From Xaviernesmea oryzae (GTDB lineage Bacteria; Pseudomonadota; Alphaproteobacteria; Rhizobiales; Rhizobiaceae): DNA of 64,000 nucleotides. A program made the position numbers and the translations under genes. Under the pieces are notes generated by a model that was given only the letters and a program-made list of their open reading frames with translations, ran no database searches and was not told where the DNA came from. Below, piece after piece: positions 54,702-63,850 of the stretch (the first letter of the stretch is position 1; each line of letters starts with the position of its first letter). Where the stretch lies: assembly GCF_900177415.1 (NCBI RefSeq), contig NZ_FXAF01000006.1, positions 1,636,001 through 1,700,000 of the forward strand. The letters are read 5' to 3'.

Positions 54702-56060
54702 CTACTTCGCAGCCAGGAACTCGGCGGCTTCGATCAGGCTGAACTCGTTGTTGTCGGCCTTGTCGACGGCGCGGCCGGCGGAGAAGGGCAGGTTGTTGTC
54801 GTTGCCGATGACGAGGTGCGTGGCGTCGACCACGTCGACGTTCTCGATCGTCACGAAGGGCATGTCGTAGACGCCCGCCACATTGCCGGCCTTCTTCCTG
54901 TCGTCCGGGTCCTGGATGTTCATGAGATCGATATAGCCGATCTTGCGGACCGCCTTGCCGGCATTGGCCTCGTTCATCTCGATCTTGTAGACGCGCTTGT
55001 GCCCGGCCGGCGCGTTGAAGCAGGTCGGCTCGGGCTTGGCCGGATCGGCGCAGGCCTTGTCGGCGGTGCCGGCCCCGTTGTCGCGCTCGATGACGAGGGC
55101 GGTGGTGGCATCGATCATGTTGAAGTCGCCGATCGCCTCGCCGCCCTTGGAGAGCGGATAGAGCCAGGAACGGCCGGTCCAGGTCTTGGCGGCGACGTCG
55201 AATTCGATGACGCGCAGCGCGGTCAGGCCCTCGGCCTGCTCCACCTGGCCGTCCTCCTTGTAAAGCGGGCCTTCCAGGAGGCCGTAAAGCCTGGAACCGT
55301 CCTTCGACATGGCAAGCCCCTCATAGCCGCCCGAGCGCTTCACGTTGAAGGCCGGCATCTTCGAAACCGGGTTGCCGGGAAGCTGGATAAGTGGGTTGTC
55401 GGGGGAGGTGACCGGCTTGCCGTCGACCATGGTCGGGATGACGTCGGTCAGGCGGCCTTCGGCATCGACCTTGATCAGGTAGGGGCCGAATTCGTCGCCG
55501 AGCCAGAAACCATCGGCGACGGGCTGGATGGATTCGATGTCGAAATCGGCGCCGGTGAGGTAACGGGTGTCCGAACCTTCCATGGCGATCGGGAAGGGCG
55601 CGACCTTGTTCGGGTCGGACAGGAAGACGTGCTTGACCATCTCCGCCTTGTTGGTCGTCCAGTCGAGCTTCATCTGGTGCAGGAAGAGCATGGAGTCGGA
55701 AGAAGTCGCCTTCGAGCCGAAGCCGTTGTCCGACAGCGTCCAGAACGTGCCGTCGGGCATGGTCTTGATGCCGGAGAAACCCTGGACCGGCTGGCCGTCG
55801 AGCGGCAGCTTGACGTCGGTGACGCGCGCCCCGTCCTTGCCGGGCAGCGTGCCGAGCGTTTCGGTGCGCTTGCGGTCGGGCGTGGTGAACTTGCCGGACG
55901 TCTTCAGGAAGGCGGGCGCATCGGCCGGCGCCGGCACGACGGTATTGGCCGGCAGGATGGCCTGGCCGGCGAGCTTGGCCGGAAAGACCTTGTCGTCGGC
56001 GGAAGCGGAGCCGCCGATCAGCGCGGCGAGCGCAACGGTGGCGAGCAGAAGTCGGGTCAT
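54702..56060 (-). CDS. secreted esterase-like phytase family protein
   Basis: Probable periplasmic phosphoesterase or binding protein of the esterase-like-activity-of-phytase family. The 452-residue protein has a signal peptide (MTRLLLATVALAALIGGSASA), then a six-bladed-type propeller rich in Asp/Glu/Asn loops (GFSGIKTMPDGTFWTLSDNGFG, IESIQPVADGFWLGDEFGPYL, NVDVVDATHLVIGNDNNLPF). Closest features are to alkaline phosphatase PhoX-like and phytase-like propellers. ATG 56060 chosen. Own promoter region of 128 bp with Pho-box-like repeats. Confidence 0.85.
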   Translation of the reverse strand: MTRLLLATVALAALIGGSASADDKVFPAKLAGQAILPANTVVPAPADAPAFLKTSGKFTTPDRKRTETLGTLPGKDGARVTDVKLPLDGQPVQGFSGIKTMPDGTFWTLSDNGFGSKATSSDSMLFLHQMKLDWTTNKAEMVKHVFLSDPNKVAPFPIAMEGSDTRYLTGADFDIESIQPVADGFWLGDEFGPYLIKVDAEGRLTDVIPTMVDGKPVTSPDNPLIQLPGNPVSKMPAFNVKRSGGYEGLAMSKDGSRLYGLLEGPLYKEDGQVEQAEGLTALRVIEFDVAAKTWTGRSWLYPLSKGGEAIGDFNMIDATTALVIERDNGAGTADKACADPAKPEPTCFNAPAGHKRVYKIEMNEANAGKAVRKIGYIDLMNIQDPDDRKKAGNVAGVYDMPFVTIENVDVVDATHLVIGNDNNLPFSAGRAVDKADNNEFSLIEAAEFLAAK

Positions 56061-56137
56061 GGAAGCACCTGTTGGTTGGCGTGTCGAAGACGCCAATCGG
56101 TTAAGGTGCCTGCGTGACGGTGAGGTGATGGAACCTT

Positions 56138-56164
56138 GAAGCTTCGATGAAGCTTTGATGACCG
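56138..56164 (-). promoter_or_regulatory. candidate Pho box upstream of phytase-like gene
   Basis: On the minus strand, TCAT-type half-sites recur at 11-base steps (TCATCAAAGCT, TCATCGAAGCT, TCAAGG), equivalent to the + strand tandem GAAGCTTCGAT-GAAGCTTTGAT-GACCG. PhoB binds 11-bp direct repeats of TGTCA type; CGGTCAT is the best match. 78-104 bases before the ATG. Inference. Confidence 0.4.
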
Positions 56165-56188
56165 GATTTTTACAAGCGTTTGAGAGTT

Positions 56189-57097
56189 TTAGGCGCTTCT
56201 CTGCAGCGCCTGCCAGCGGCCGGGCGTCATGCCGAACGTCTTCTTGAAATGGCGGGTGAAGTGGGCCTGGTCGGCAAAGCCGGCATCGGCCGCCGCATCC
56301 GCCAGGCTACCGCCCCGCGACAGCAGGGCCTTCGCCCGGTCGAGCCGCCGCATGACGAGGTAGCGGTGCGGGCTCGTGCCGAGAAGGCGGCGGAACTGTC
56401 GCGCGGTCGTATAGCGGTCGAAACCGCTGATCTCTTCCAGTTCCTCGGAAGAAACCGTCCGGTCGCAGTTTTCCCGCAGATGGTCCCGGCAGCGCAGAAC
56501 CGCGGCTTGCGCAGGCGGCGTTCCCGCATCGGCCTTCCGGGCGTCCGCATGGCGCCAGAGGCCTGCCGAAAGCCGCACGATCAGGTCGTCGAGCAGCAGT
56601 TCCTGCGGTTCGGCGTCGAGATCGTCGAGCGCTTCGGCAAGACATTGGCGGAACTCGGCGTCCGAGATCACCGGATTGGGCACGAAGGGCAGGCCCCTTG
56701 CGCCGCCCGCCGCTTCGATCAGCCGCTCCGGCGGCAGGTAGAGCATCCGGTAGCGCAGGCCGTCGTCCGTGCCGGCGGCGCCGTCATGCACCTCGTCTGG
56801 ATGCAGCACGATGACGTTGCCGGGCAGGCTGGCCCGCGCGGCATCCCGATAGTGAAAGGTCTGCACGCCGGAAAGCGTGAGCCCCAGCGCATAGGTATCG
56901 TGCCGGTGCGGCGAAAAGCCGTTGCCGTGGAAACGCGCCTCGATCCGCTCGATGCCGCGCGAGGAAGGGGCCTCGACGATGCCGTCCGGCTTCTCCGCCC
57001 CTTCGCACGATCGTTCAAGACGGCCCGCATCCGCGGCCGCTATCTCGTTCGGGTCTGCATATTCCCGGGCATAGCCCTCGACGGAGTTTCTCTTCAT
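56189..57097 (-). CDS. AraC-family transcriptional regulator
   Basis: The 302-residue protein has an N-terminal cupin-type ligand domain (FSPHRHDTYALGLTLSG, LPGNVIVLHPDEVHDG) and a C-terminal double HTH of about 100 residues (ISGFDRYTTARQFRRLLGTSPHRYLVMRRL, DAGFADQAHFTRHFKKTFGMTPGRW). Effector unknown; HDTYALG is typical of AraC proteins sensing small amphipathic ligands. Start ATG 57097, of which two bases are shared with the divergent DUF2000 gene. Natural target could be that neighbour. Confidence 0.88.
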   Translation of the reverse strand: MKRNSVEGYAREYADPNEIAAADAGRLERSCEGAEKPDGIVEAPSSRGIERIEARFHGNGFSPHRHDTYALGLTLSGVQTFHYRDAARASLPGNVIVLHPDEVHDGAAGTDDGLRYRMLYLPPERLIEAAGGARGLPFVPNPVISDAEFRQCLAEALDDLDAEPQELLLDDLIVRLSAGLWRHADARKADAGTPPAQAAVLRCRDHLRENCDRTVSSEELEEISGFDRYTTARQFRRLLGTSPHRYLVMRRLDRAKALLSRGGSLADAAADAGFADQAHFTRHFKKTFGMTPGRWQALQRSA

Positions 57098-57503
57098 GTT
57101 CGATACCAAGATCGCGATCGTGCTTCGCGATGACCTCGCCCCCTGGCAGGGGCTCAACGTGACCGCATTCCTGATGAGCGGCGTCGTCGCCCAAAGCCCT
57201 GCGATCATCGGCGAACCATACCGGGATGCGGCGGGGAATGTCTACAATCCGCTGAGCGTCCAGCCGGTCGTGGTGCTGTCCGCCGACCAGGAGACGCTCG
57301 GGACCATCCACCGCCGCGCGCTGGAGCGCGCGGTGACGACCTCCGCCTATGTCGAGGAAATGTTCGCGACCGGCCACGACGCGGCCAACCGCGAGGTCTT
57401 TTCCCGGTTCTCGCCCGACAACGCGAAGCTGGTCGGCATCGCGCTGAGGGCCGATAAGAAGATCGTCGACAAGATCACCAGGGGTGCGAGGATGCACGCC
57501 TAG
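57096..57503 (+). CDS. DUF2000 family protein
   Basis: A 135-residue cytosolic protein of the DUF2000 family, function unknown. It starts MFDTKIAIVLRDDLAPWQGLNVTAFLMSG and has QPVVVLSADQETLGTIHRRAL, both typical for the family. GGAG lies 9 bases before the ATG at 57096. Diverges from the AraC gene with overlapping starts; converges on the DUF2891 gene 10 bp away. Confidence 0.85.
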   Translation: MFDTKIAIVLRDDLAPWQGLNVTAFLMSGVVAQSPAIIGEPYRDAAGNVYNPLSVQPVVVLSADQETLGTIHRRALERAVTTSAYVEEMFATGHDAANREVFSRFSPDNAKLVGIALRADKKIVDKITRGARMHA

Positions 57504-57513
57504 GGCGGCGTTC

Positions 57514-58518
57514 TCACGCTTCGAGCGCCAATGTCGCGAAGCTGGCGAGCCAGTGTTCGCCCATATAGTCGCCGGCGACATGGGGGAGGGCGCCGGCGAG
57601 ATGCTCCCCGGCCGTCTTCTCCATGATCGGCCGGCGCGGGTCGCCTTCCGGCAGAGCCCTGGCGAGCGAACGCCAGCACCAGGCGCGGGAGAGGTTGAGC
57701 CCGTCGAGATGGGCGATCTTGCCGTCCGAACGGTCGGAGACGGAGGCCGGCGAGAAGAGCGTGACAGGTTTTCGGGCCTCGATCTCCGGCAGGAAACGAT
57801 CGAACCACGGCAGGAAATCCTGCCGCGGCATCAGCCGCCGCATGCATTCGGCCTCGACGAGCGCGGAGGACAGGAAATCGTCGCCGGAGGGCTCGCCCCA
57901 GGCCGGGCAGGCCTCGTCCTGACCGTACCAGCGGAGCGCCGTCTCCCGAAGAAGTTGGCCGAGCGCCGCGTCCTCCACGCTCTCGGCATAGTCGGCCGCG
58001 AGCCGCATTGCGAAAGCGGTGTTGAAATGCGTGCCGACCCGTACCGGATAGGTGGCGATCGGCAGGAAATCGGTGAACCTCTGCACGAAGACATCGGAAA
58101 GAGGCTTCAGGTTCCGGAACCACCGCCGGTCGTCGAGCAGCCAAAGTTCGGCCGAAAGCTTCAGCAGCCAGCCCCAGCCATAGGGGCGCTCGAAGCCGCG
58201 GGCGAGCGGATGCGCCATGGTGGAGCACTCGCCCTCGACCTTTTCCGGCACCAGCATCTCGTTAAAGAGGGCGCGGATGTCTTCTGCGGCCGGGATGTCC
58301 GGAATTTTCCGGAGGATGTGTGCCATCATCCAGTAGCCGTGGACACAGGAATGCCAGTCGAGGCTGCCGTGGAAGATCGGAAAAAGCTGGCTCGGGGTCC
58401 TGGCGTCCTCAGGTCCGGCGAAGGCATTGGCCGGCTTGTTCGGATACTCCCGCCTCACATGCCCGAGCGCGATCGCGGCGAAATCCTGGGCCGTCTCGGC
58501 GGTGAGGGTATGCGGCAT
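57514..58518 (-). CDS. DUF2891 family protein
   Basis: A 334-residue cytosolic protein of unknown function (DUF2891). Helical repeats with conserved His/Trp/Tyr patches (FHGSLDWHSCVHGYWMM, YGWGWLLKLSAELWLL, WGEPSGDDFLSSALVEAE) suggest a toroid-like alpha/alpha fold as in carbohydrate-active or epimerase-like enzymes; that is an inference from pattern. No signal peptide. ATG 58518, divergent from the fitA-like gene. Confidence 0.85.
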   Translation of the reverse strand: MPHTLTAETAQDFAAIALGHVRREYPNKPANAFAGPEDARTPSQLFPIFHGSLDWHSCVHGYWMMAHILRKIPDIPAAEDIRALFNEMLVPEKVEGECSTMAHPLARGFERPYGWGWLLKLSAELWLLDDRRWFRNLKPLSDVFVQRFTDFLPIATYPVRVGTHFNTAFAMRLAADYAESVEDAALGQLLRETALRWYGQDEACPAWGEPSGDDFLSSALVEAECMRRLMPRQDFLPWFDRFLPEIEARKPVTLFSPASVSDRSDGKIAHLDGLNLSRAWCWRSLARALPEGDPRRPIMEKTAGEHLAGALPHVAGDYMGEHWLASFATLALEA

Positions 58519-58552
58519 CAGGAAGGGCTCTCGTTGAAAAGCAAGGGATGAA

Positions 58553-58567
58553 CGAATATCATATCCG
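58553..58567. promoter_or_regulatory. palindrome before FitAB-like module
   Basis: CGAATAT-C-ATATCCG, seven-base arms with one mismatch, between the divergent starts at 58518 and 58597. Possible antitoxin operator. Confidence 0.45.
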
Positions 58568-58596
58568 CGAGCAGAATGAGATCGGAGGGTGACACG

Positions 58597-58872
58597 ATGA
58601 ACGCCATCACCATAAGAAACCTTTCCGATGAGGCGAGCCGGGCGCTGGAGGCCCGGGCCGCCCAGAATGGTCGGAGCACCGAGGCCGAGGTCGAGAAGAT
58701 TCTGGAGGATATATTGTTACCCGAAGAACATCGGCCTCCCAAAACTGCACAGGCCCCCAAAGAACCGCTGAAGGTCGGAACCTTGTTGCGGGAGTTTGGT
58801 CGGGAATTTGGCGGCTTGGAGCTTGAGATCAAGCGGGACCCGACGCCCATCCGGCCGGCATCCTTTGAATGA
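58597..58872 (+). CDS. FitA-like ribbon-helix-helix antitoxin
   Basis: The 91-residue protein starts MNAITIRNLSDEASRALEARAAQNGRS, a FitA/Arc-type ribbon-helix-helix, and its long tail (KEPLKVGTLLREFG) would bind the toxin. GGAGG precedes ATG 58597. Its stop overlaps the toxin start (ATGA). Confidence 0.88.
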   Translation: MNAITIRNLSDEASRALEARAAQNGRSTEAEVEKILEDILLPEEHRPPKTAQAPKEPLKVGTLLREFGREFGGLELEIKRDPTPIRPASFE

Positions 58873-59288
58873 TCATCCTCGACACGAATGTGATCTCGGA
58901 GCCGGCCAGGCCAACGCCTTCGGCAGCGGTTCTTTTCTGGCTGGACGCACAGCCGCGCGAGACCCTGTTTGTCACGGCGACGACGATTGCCGAACTGCTG
59001 GTTGGCATAGAGGTGATGCCGGATGGAAGGAAAAAAGAAAAAGTCCGTGAGCGAATGTTGGGATTGATCGACTTGATCTTCGGCCCGCGTGTTCTGGCAT
59101 TTGATGGACAAGCGGCTGCTGCATATGCATCGCTCGTAGCACAAGCAGCCGGGAAAGGCCGTGCTGTTTCATTCGCCGACGGTCAGATTGCCGCCATCGC
59201 CCGGGTGCACGGCTTTGCCGTCGCCACACGCGATACACTGCCGTTCGAGGCGGCGGGCGTGCCGGTGATCAACCCGTGGGAGCCTTAA
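58869..59288 (+). CDS. FitB-like PIN-domain toxin
   Basis: The 139-residue PIN protein has Asp5 (ILDTNVISE), Glu42 (TIAELLVGIE), Asp near 103 (SFADGQIAAIA) and a late Asp in ATRDT. ILDTNVISEPARP is typical of FitB/plasmid-stability toxins. Overlaps the last four bases of rnd on the other strand, so it sits tightly packed against a core gene. Confidence 0.9.
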   Translation: MIILDTNVISEPARPTPSAAVLFWLDAQPRETLFVTATTIAELLVGIEVMPDGRKKEKVRERMLGLIDLIFGPRVLAFDGQAAAAYASLVAQAAGKGRAVSFADGQIAAIARVHGFAVATRDTLPFEAAGVPVINPWEP

Positions 59289-60430
59289 AGGTCCACCGCC
59301 TCGACCTTCTTGTTGACGAAGCGCAGCCCGACGCCGCCGTCGATCAGTTTCAGCGCGGTGTTGCCGAAAAGCTCGCGCCGCCAGCCGGAAAGGGCGGCGA
59401 CATCCGCCTTCTCCCCCTCGGAGGCGATCTTTTCCAGATCGTCCGTGTTGGCGATGATCTTGGCGGCAACGCCCTCGCGGTCGGAGATCAGCTTCAGCAG
59501 AACCTTGAGGAGTTCGACCGCCGCCGCCGTTCCCTCCGGCACATGCACGTGCTTCGGCGGATGCGGCATCTCGGTCTTCGGCAGCGCCAGCGCCGCATTG
59601 ACCGCTTCGACGATCGCCGTGCCCGAGGCGGAGCGTTCCCACCCCTTCGGGATGGTGCGGAGCCGTGACAGGGCTTCCGAATCCTTCGGCTGCTGCTGGG
59701 CGATCTCGTAGATCGCATCGTCCTTCAAGACGCGGGAGCGCGGCACGTTGCGGCTTCGGGCCTCGCGCTCGCGCCAGGCGGCGACGAATTTCAGGACGGC
59801 GAGTTCGGTGGGCTTGCGAAGGCGTGCCTTCAATCTCAGCCAGGCATCGTCCGGATGCAGGTCGTAGGTCTCGGCGGATTCGAGGATCGCCATTTCCTCG
59901 GTGAGCCACAGCGCGCGGCCTTCGCGCTCCAGTTCGGCCTTCAGATAAAGATAGACGTCGCGCAGATGCGTGACGTCGGCCAGCGCATATTCGAGCTGCT
60001 TGTCGGAAAGCGGCCGCCGGCTCCAGTCGGTGAAGCGCGAGGACTTGTCGATCTGCACGCCCTTGATGCGGTTGACGAGCTGGTCGTAGGAGACCGAGTC
60101 GCCGAAGCCGCAGACCATGGCGGCGACCTGCGTGTCGAAGATCGGATGCGGCACGAGATTGCCGAGATGGTAGACGATCTCGATGTCCTGGCGGGCGGCG
60201 TGGAAGACCTTGGTGACCGAAGGGTTCGCCATCAGCGCGAAGAAGGGCCTGAGGTCCAGTCCCTTGGCGAGCGGATCGACCAGCACCTCGAGCTCCGGGC
60301 TCGCCATCTGGATCAGGCAGAGTTCCGGCCAGAAGGTCGTCTCCCTGAGGAATTCGGTGTCGATGGTGATGAAGTCCGATTGAGCCAGCTTGGCGCAGGC
60401 TTCCTCGAGGGCGGCGGTTGTTTCGATCAT
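59285..60430 (-). CDS. rnd: ribonuclease D
   Basis: 3'-5' exoribonuclease that matures tRNA 3' ends and stable RNAs. The 381-residue protein has the DEDDy exonuclease (DTEFLRE, HAARQDIEI, YALADVTHLRDVY) at 1-200 and HRDC domains in the C-terminal half (around RLRTIPKGWERSASG and ALSGWRRELFGNTAL). ATG 60430 (MIETTAAL). Followed tail-to-tail by the FitB-like gene. In rhizobia rnd lies between ppx and aspS, as here apart from the insertions. Confidence 0.95.
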   Translation of the reverse strand: MIETTAALEEACAKLAQSDFITIDTEFLRETTFWPELCLIQMASPELEVLVDPLAKGLDLRPFFALMANPSVTKVFHAARQDIEIVYHLGNLVPHPIFDTQVAAMVCGFGDSVSYDQLVNRIKGVQIDKSSRFTDWSRRPLSDKQLEYALADVTHLRDVYLYLKAELEREGRALWLTEEMAILESAETYDLHPDDAWLRLKARLRKPTELAVLKFVAAWREREARSRNVPRSRVLKDDAIYEIAQQQPKDSEALSRLRTIPKGWERSASGTAIVEAVNAALALPKTEMPHPPKHVHVPEGTAAAVELLKVLLKLISDREGVAAKIIANTDDLEKIASEGEKADVAALSGWRRELFGNTALKLIDGGVGLRFVNKKVEAVDL

Positions 60431-60507
60431 CGTTGCGTTCAAATAAAGAAGATCAACCTTCCTTTCCCGTCCGGCCGCATATGTCAATACAGAACGACAT
60501 TTAACCT

Positions 60508-61746
60508 CTACTCGCGCTCATCTTTATCAGGCGGACCGGCGAGTTTGTTGAAATAGGCCGAGGTTCTGAGAAGCGAGCGGAAGCGCGAAGAGCGTTCCGA
60601 CGGCGGCACGGGAGGACGTGCCCGCATCCGGCGCAGGGTGAAGACGAGGAAGCCCGCGAAGATGAAGGACGTATAGAGGAAGAAGGCCCGCGGGCCGTAA
60701 TATTCGAGCAGTATCGAGGCAAGCAGCGGCCCGACCGTCGCGCCGATCGACCAGTAGAACAGCAGGCCGGCGGAAACCAGCGCATGCTCGCCGGGCTTGG
60801 CATAGTCGTTGCCGTGCGCCGAGCAGAGCGAATAGAGCGGCATGGAAAAGGCGCCGAACAGGAAGACGCCGACGATGTTCGCCGTCTCGTTGGTGCCCGC
60901 GCCGAAGGAGAGATAGGCGCCGGTGATGATCGACCCGATCGTCGTCCAGACGATGACGCGGCGGCGGTCGAGCTTGTCCGAATAGATGCCGAGCGGATAT
61001 TGCAGCACCACGCCGCCGATGATCCCGGCGCTCATGAAGGTGGCGATGGCGGTGATGCTCATGCCGAGCTCTTCGGCATAGATCGGCCCGATATTGCGGA
61101 AGGCCGCCATGGAGAGGCCGACGGCGACGACGCCGACGACCGCGAGCGGAGAGATGCGCCAGACGGCCTTCAGGTCGAAGGCGATCGTCTCCGGCGGCGC
61201 CGGGCCCGACTTGTCGGCGAGCGAGATCGGCACGAGGGACAGCGTCAGCGCGATCGCGATGATGTTGAAGACGAGCGGCCCGTCTATGCCGGCGGCGGGG
61301 ATGATATATTGCGCGACCGTCACCGAGGTGAGATCGACCAGGCGGTAGACCGACAGCGTGCGGGCACGGTTGGCATTGGTGACCTTGGCGTTGATCCAGC
61401 TCTCGACGGTGGCGAAGAGGCTCGCGACCGCGATGCCGGTCACGAAGCGCATCGCGAACCAGAAGGTCGGATCGATGATCATCGACATGCCGATGGCCGA
61501 AGCGGCCGAAACGGAGGCCATGGCCGAGAAGGTGCGGATATGGCCGATGGCGCGCAGGAACCGCGTCACGTAGATGCAGCCGATCGCGAAGCCGACGCTG
61601 TAGCCCGCCCCGATCATGCCGATGATGGAGGGCGAGAAACCCTCCGCCGAGCCGCGCAGCGCGATATACGTTCCCTGCAGTCCGTTGCCGCCGATCAGGA
61701 TGCCTGCGGTGACGAGAAGGGGGATCAGCGGACGGATATGGCTCAT
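60508..61746 (-). CDS. MFS transporter (YcaD-like)
   Basis: A 412-residue inner-membrane protein with 12 hydrophobic segments and MFS loop motifs (GIYSDKLDRRRVIVW between helices 8 and 9; GFSPSIIGMIGAGYSVGF early on). Resembles the YcaD/UMF2 branch of unknown substrate. ATG 61746 chosen. Ends with a basic C-terminal tail; 77 bases before rnd on the same strand. Confidence 0.88.
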   Translation of the reverse strand: MSHIRPLIPLLVTAGILIGGNGLQGTYIALRGSAEGFSPSIIGMIGAGYSVGFAIGCIYVTRFLRAIGHIRTFSAMASVSAASAIGMSMIIDPTFWFAMRFVTGIAVASLFATVESWINAKVTNANRARTLSVYRLVDLTSVTVAQYIIPAAGIDGPLVFNIIAIALTLSLVPISLADKSGPAPPETIAFDLKAVWRISPLAVVGVVAVGLSMAAFRNIGPIYAEELGMSITAIATFMSAGIIGGVVLQYPLGIYSDKLDRRRVIVWTTIGSIITGAYLSFGAGTNETANIVGVFLFGAFSMPLYSLCSAHGNDYAKPGEHALVSAGLLFYWSIGATVGPLLASILLEYYGPRAFFLYTSFIFAGFLVFTLRRMRARPPVPPSERSSRFRSLLRTSAYFNKLAGPPDKDERE

Positions 61747-61983
61747 CGAAGACTTTGGAGACTGCGGGCAGGGGCTTGCGGGAACGTCGTTCCGGCGTGG
61801 TACTCGTCTTAGACGAGCCATACCCCGAAAGACAGCGCAAAACGTGCTGCACTGCGACAAACCGTGACAAGTCTTGACAAAGCAGGCCCATCATGCGCTT
61901 TTCGCGCCGATTTTCCATAAGATCGGCCGGCGGAGCTTTGCACGCCGAGAGACCGTAAAAAGCACCAGTCCAGGAAACTTGAA

Positions 61984-63771
61984 ATGCATCGTTACCGCAG
62001 CCATACCTGTGCCGCCCTCCGGAAGTCCGATGTCGGCTCCACCGTCCGCCTTGCCGGCTGGGTGCATCGCGTGCGAGATCATGGCGGCGTTCTCTTCATC
62101 GACCTGCGCGACCACTACGGCACGACTCAGATCGTCGCCGATCCGGACAGCCCCGCCTTCAAGGCGGCCGAAGCCGTGCGCGGCGAATGGGTGATCCGCG
62201 TCGACGGCCTCGTCAAGGCGCGCTCCGAAGATACCGTCAACAAGGCGATGGCGACCGGCGAGGTCGAGCTCTACGCGCAGGAGATCGAAGTGCTCTCCGC
62301 GGCACGGGAACTGCCGCTGCCGGTCTTCGGCGAGCCGGACTATCCCGAAGACGTGCGCCTGCGCTACCGCTTCCTCGACCTGCGCCGCGAGACGCTGCAC
62401 AGGAACATCGTCAAGCGCACGCAGATCATCTCGGCCATGCGCCGCGAGATGACCAATGTCGGCTTCACGGAATACACGACGCCGATCCTGACGGCGTCGT
62501 CGCCGGAAGGCGCGCGCGACTTCCTGGTGCCCTCCCGCATTCACCAGGGCAAGTTCTTCGCCCTGCCGCAGGCGCCGCAGCAGTACAAGCAGCTCCTGAT
62601 GGTCGCGGGCTTCGACCGCTATTTCCAGATCGCGCCCTGCTTCCGCGACGAGGATCCGCGCGCCGACCGCCTGCCGGGCGAGTTCTACCAGCTCGACCTC
62701 GAAATGAGCTTCGTGACCCAGGAAGACGTCTGGAACACGATGGGCCCGCTGATGACCTCGATCTTCGAGGAATTCGCCGACGGCAAGCCGGTCACCAAGG
62801 AATGGCCGCGCATCCCCTATGACGTGGCGATCCGCAAGTATGGTTCCGACAAGCCGGACCTCAGGAACCCGATCGTCATGGAGGCGGTGACCGACCATTT
62901 CGCGGGCTCCGGCTTCAAGGTCTTCGCCAACATGATCGCCTCGAACCCGAAGGTCGAGGTCTGGGGCATCCCGGCCAAGACCGGCGGCTCGCGCGCCTTC
63001 TGCGATCGCATGAACGCCTGGGCCCAGCAGCAGGGCCAGCCGGGCCTCGGCTATATCTTCTGGCGCAAGGAAGGCGACAAGCTGGAGGGCGCCGGTCCGC
63101 TCGCCAAGAATATCGGCGAGGAGCGCACCGAGGCGATCCGCACCCAGCTCGGCCTCGACGACGGCGACGCCTGCTTCTTCGTCGCCGGCGATCCGGACAA
63201 GTTCTACAAGTTCGCGGGTGAGGCCCGTACCCGCGTCGGCGAGGAGCTGAACCTCACCGACAAGGATCGCTTCGAGCTCTGCTGGATCGTCGACTTCCCG
63301 TTCTTCGAGTATAACGAGGAAGAAAAGAAGATCGATTTCGCCCACAACCCGTTCTCCATGCCGCAGGGCGGCCTGGAGGCGCTGGAGGGCAAGGAGCCGC
63401 TGGCGATCAAGGCCTACCAGTACGACGCGGTCTGCAACGGCTTCGAGATCGCCTCGGGCTCGATCCGCAACCAGCTGCCGGAAGTCATGGTCAAGGCCTT
63501 CGAGATGGTGGGCCTGAGCCGGCAGGACGTGGAAGACCGCTTCGGCGGCCTCTACCGCGCCTTCCAGTACGGCGCACCGCCGCACGGCGGTGCCGCCTTC
63601 GGCATCGACCGCATCGTCATGCTTCTGACGGGCGCCAAGAACCTGCGCGAGATCACGCTCTTCCCGATGAACCAGCAGGCGCAGGACCTCCTGATGGGCG
63701 CGCCTTCGGAGGCGACCCCGACGCAGCTCCGCGAGCTCTCGATCCGGGTCATTCCGCCGAAGAAGGACTGA
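61984..63771 (+). CDS. aspS: aspartate--tRNA ligase
   Basis: Class II synthetase that charges tRNA-Asp and, where AsnRS is absent as in many alphaproteobacteria, possibly also tRNA-Asn. The 595-residue bacterial-type enzyme has an N-terminal OB-fold ([21 protein letters not shown]), motif 2 ([10 protein letters not shown]), the GAD insertion (about 300-420) and motif 3 ([15 protein letters not shown]). ATG 61984. A TTGACA at 61874-61879 lies upstream but lacks a clear -10. Confidence 0.97.
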   Translation: MHRYRSHTCAALRKSDVGSTVRLAGWVHRVRDHGGVLFIDLRDHYGTTQIVADPDSPAFKAAEAVRGEWVIRVDGLVKARSEDTVNKAMATGEVELYAQEIEVLSAARELPLPVFGEPDYPEDVRLRYRFLDLRRETLHRNIVKRTQIISAMRREMTNVGFTEYTTPILTASSPEGARDFLVPSRIHQGKFFALPQAPQQYKQLLMVAGFDRYFQIAPCFRDEDPRADRLPGEFYQLDLEMSFVTQEDVWNTMGPLMTSIFEEFADGKPVTKEWPRIPYDVAIRKYGSDKPDLRNPIVMEAVTDHFAGSGFKVFANMIASNPKVEVWGIPAKTGGSRAFCDRMNAWAQQQGQPGLGYIFWRKEGDKLEGAGPLAKNIGEERTEAIRTQLGLDDGDACFFVAGDPDKFYKFAGEARTRVGEELNLTDKDRFELCWIVDFPFFEYNEEEKKIDFAHNPFSMPQGGLEALEGKEPLAIKAYQYDAVCNGFEIASGSIRNQLPEVMVKAFEMVGLSRQDVEDRFGGLYRAFQYGAPPHGGAAFGIDRIVMLLTGAKNLREITLFPMNQQAQDLLMGAPSEATPTQLRELSIRVIPPKKD

Positions 63772-63797
63772 TTTTCCTTTTCAAGCGAGAGGTTTTT

Positions 63798-63823
63798 ACG
63801 GCGGCTTTCGGGCCGCCGTTTTT
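63798..63823 (+). terminator. intrinsic terminator after aspS
   Basis: Stem ACGGCGGC / GCCGCCGT with loop TTTCGG and a T run, 26 bases after the stop. Confidence 0.9.
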
Positions 63824-63850
63824 ACACCCGTGTGCTGGGTGAACCTAAAC

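Noticed and set aside
61874..61902. TTGACA as a promoter of aspS.
   Set aside because: The -35 hexamer is perfect, but no A/T-rich -10 occurs at 16-18 bases, so it is not listed as a promoter.
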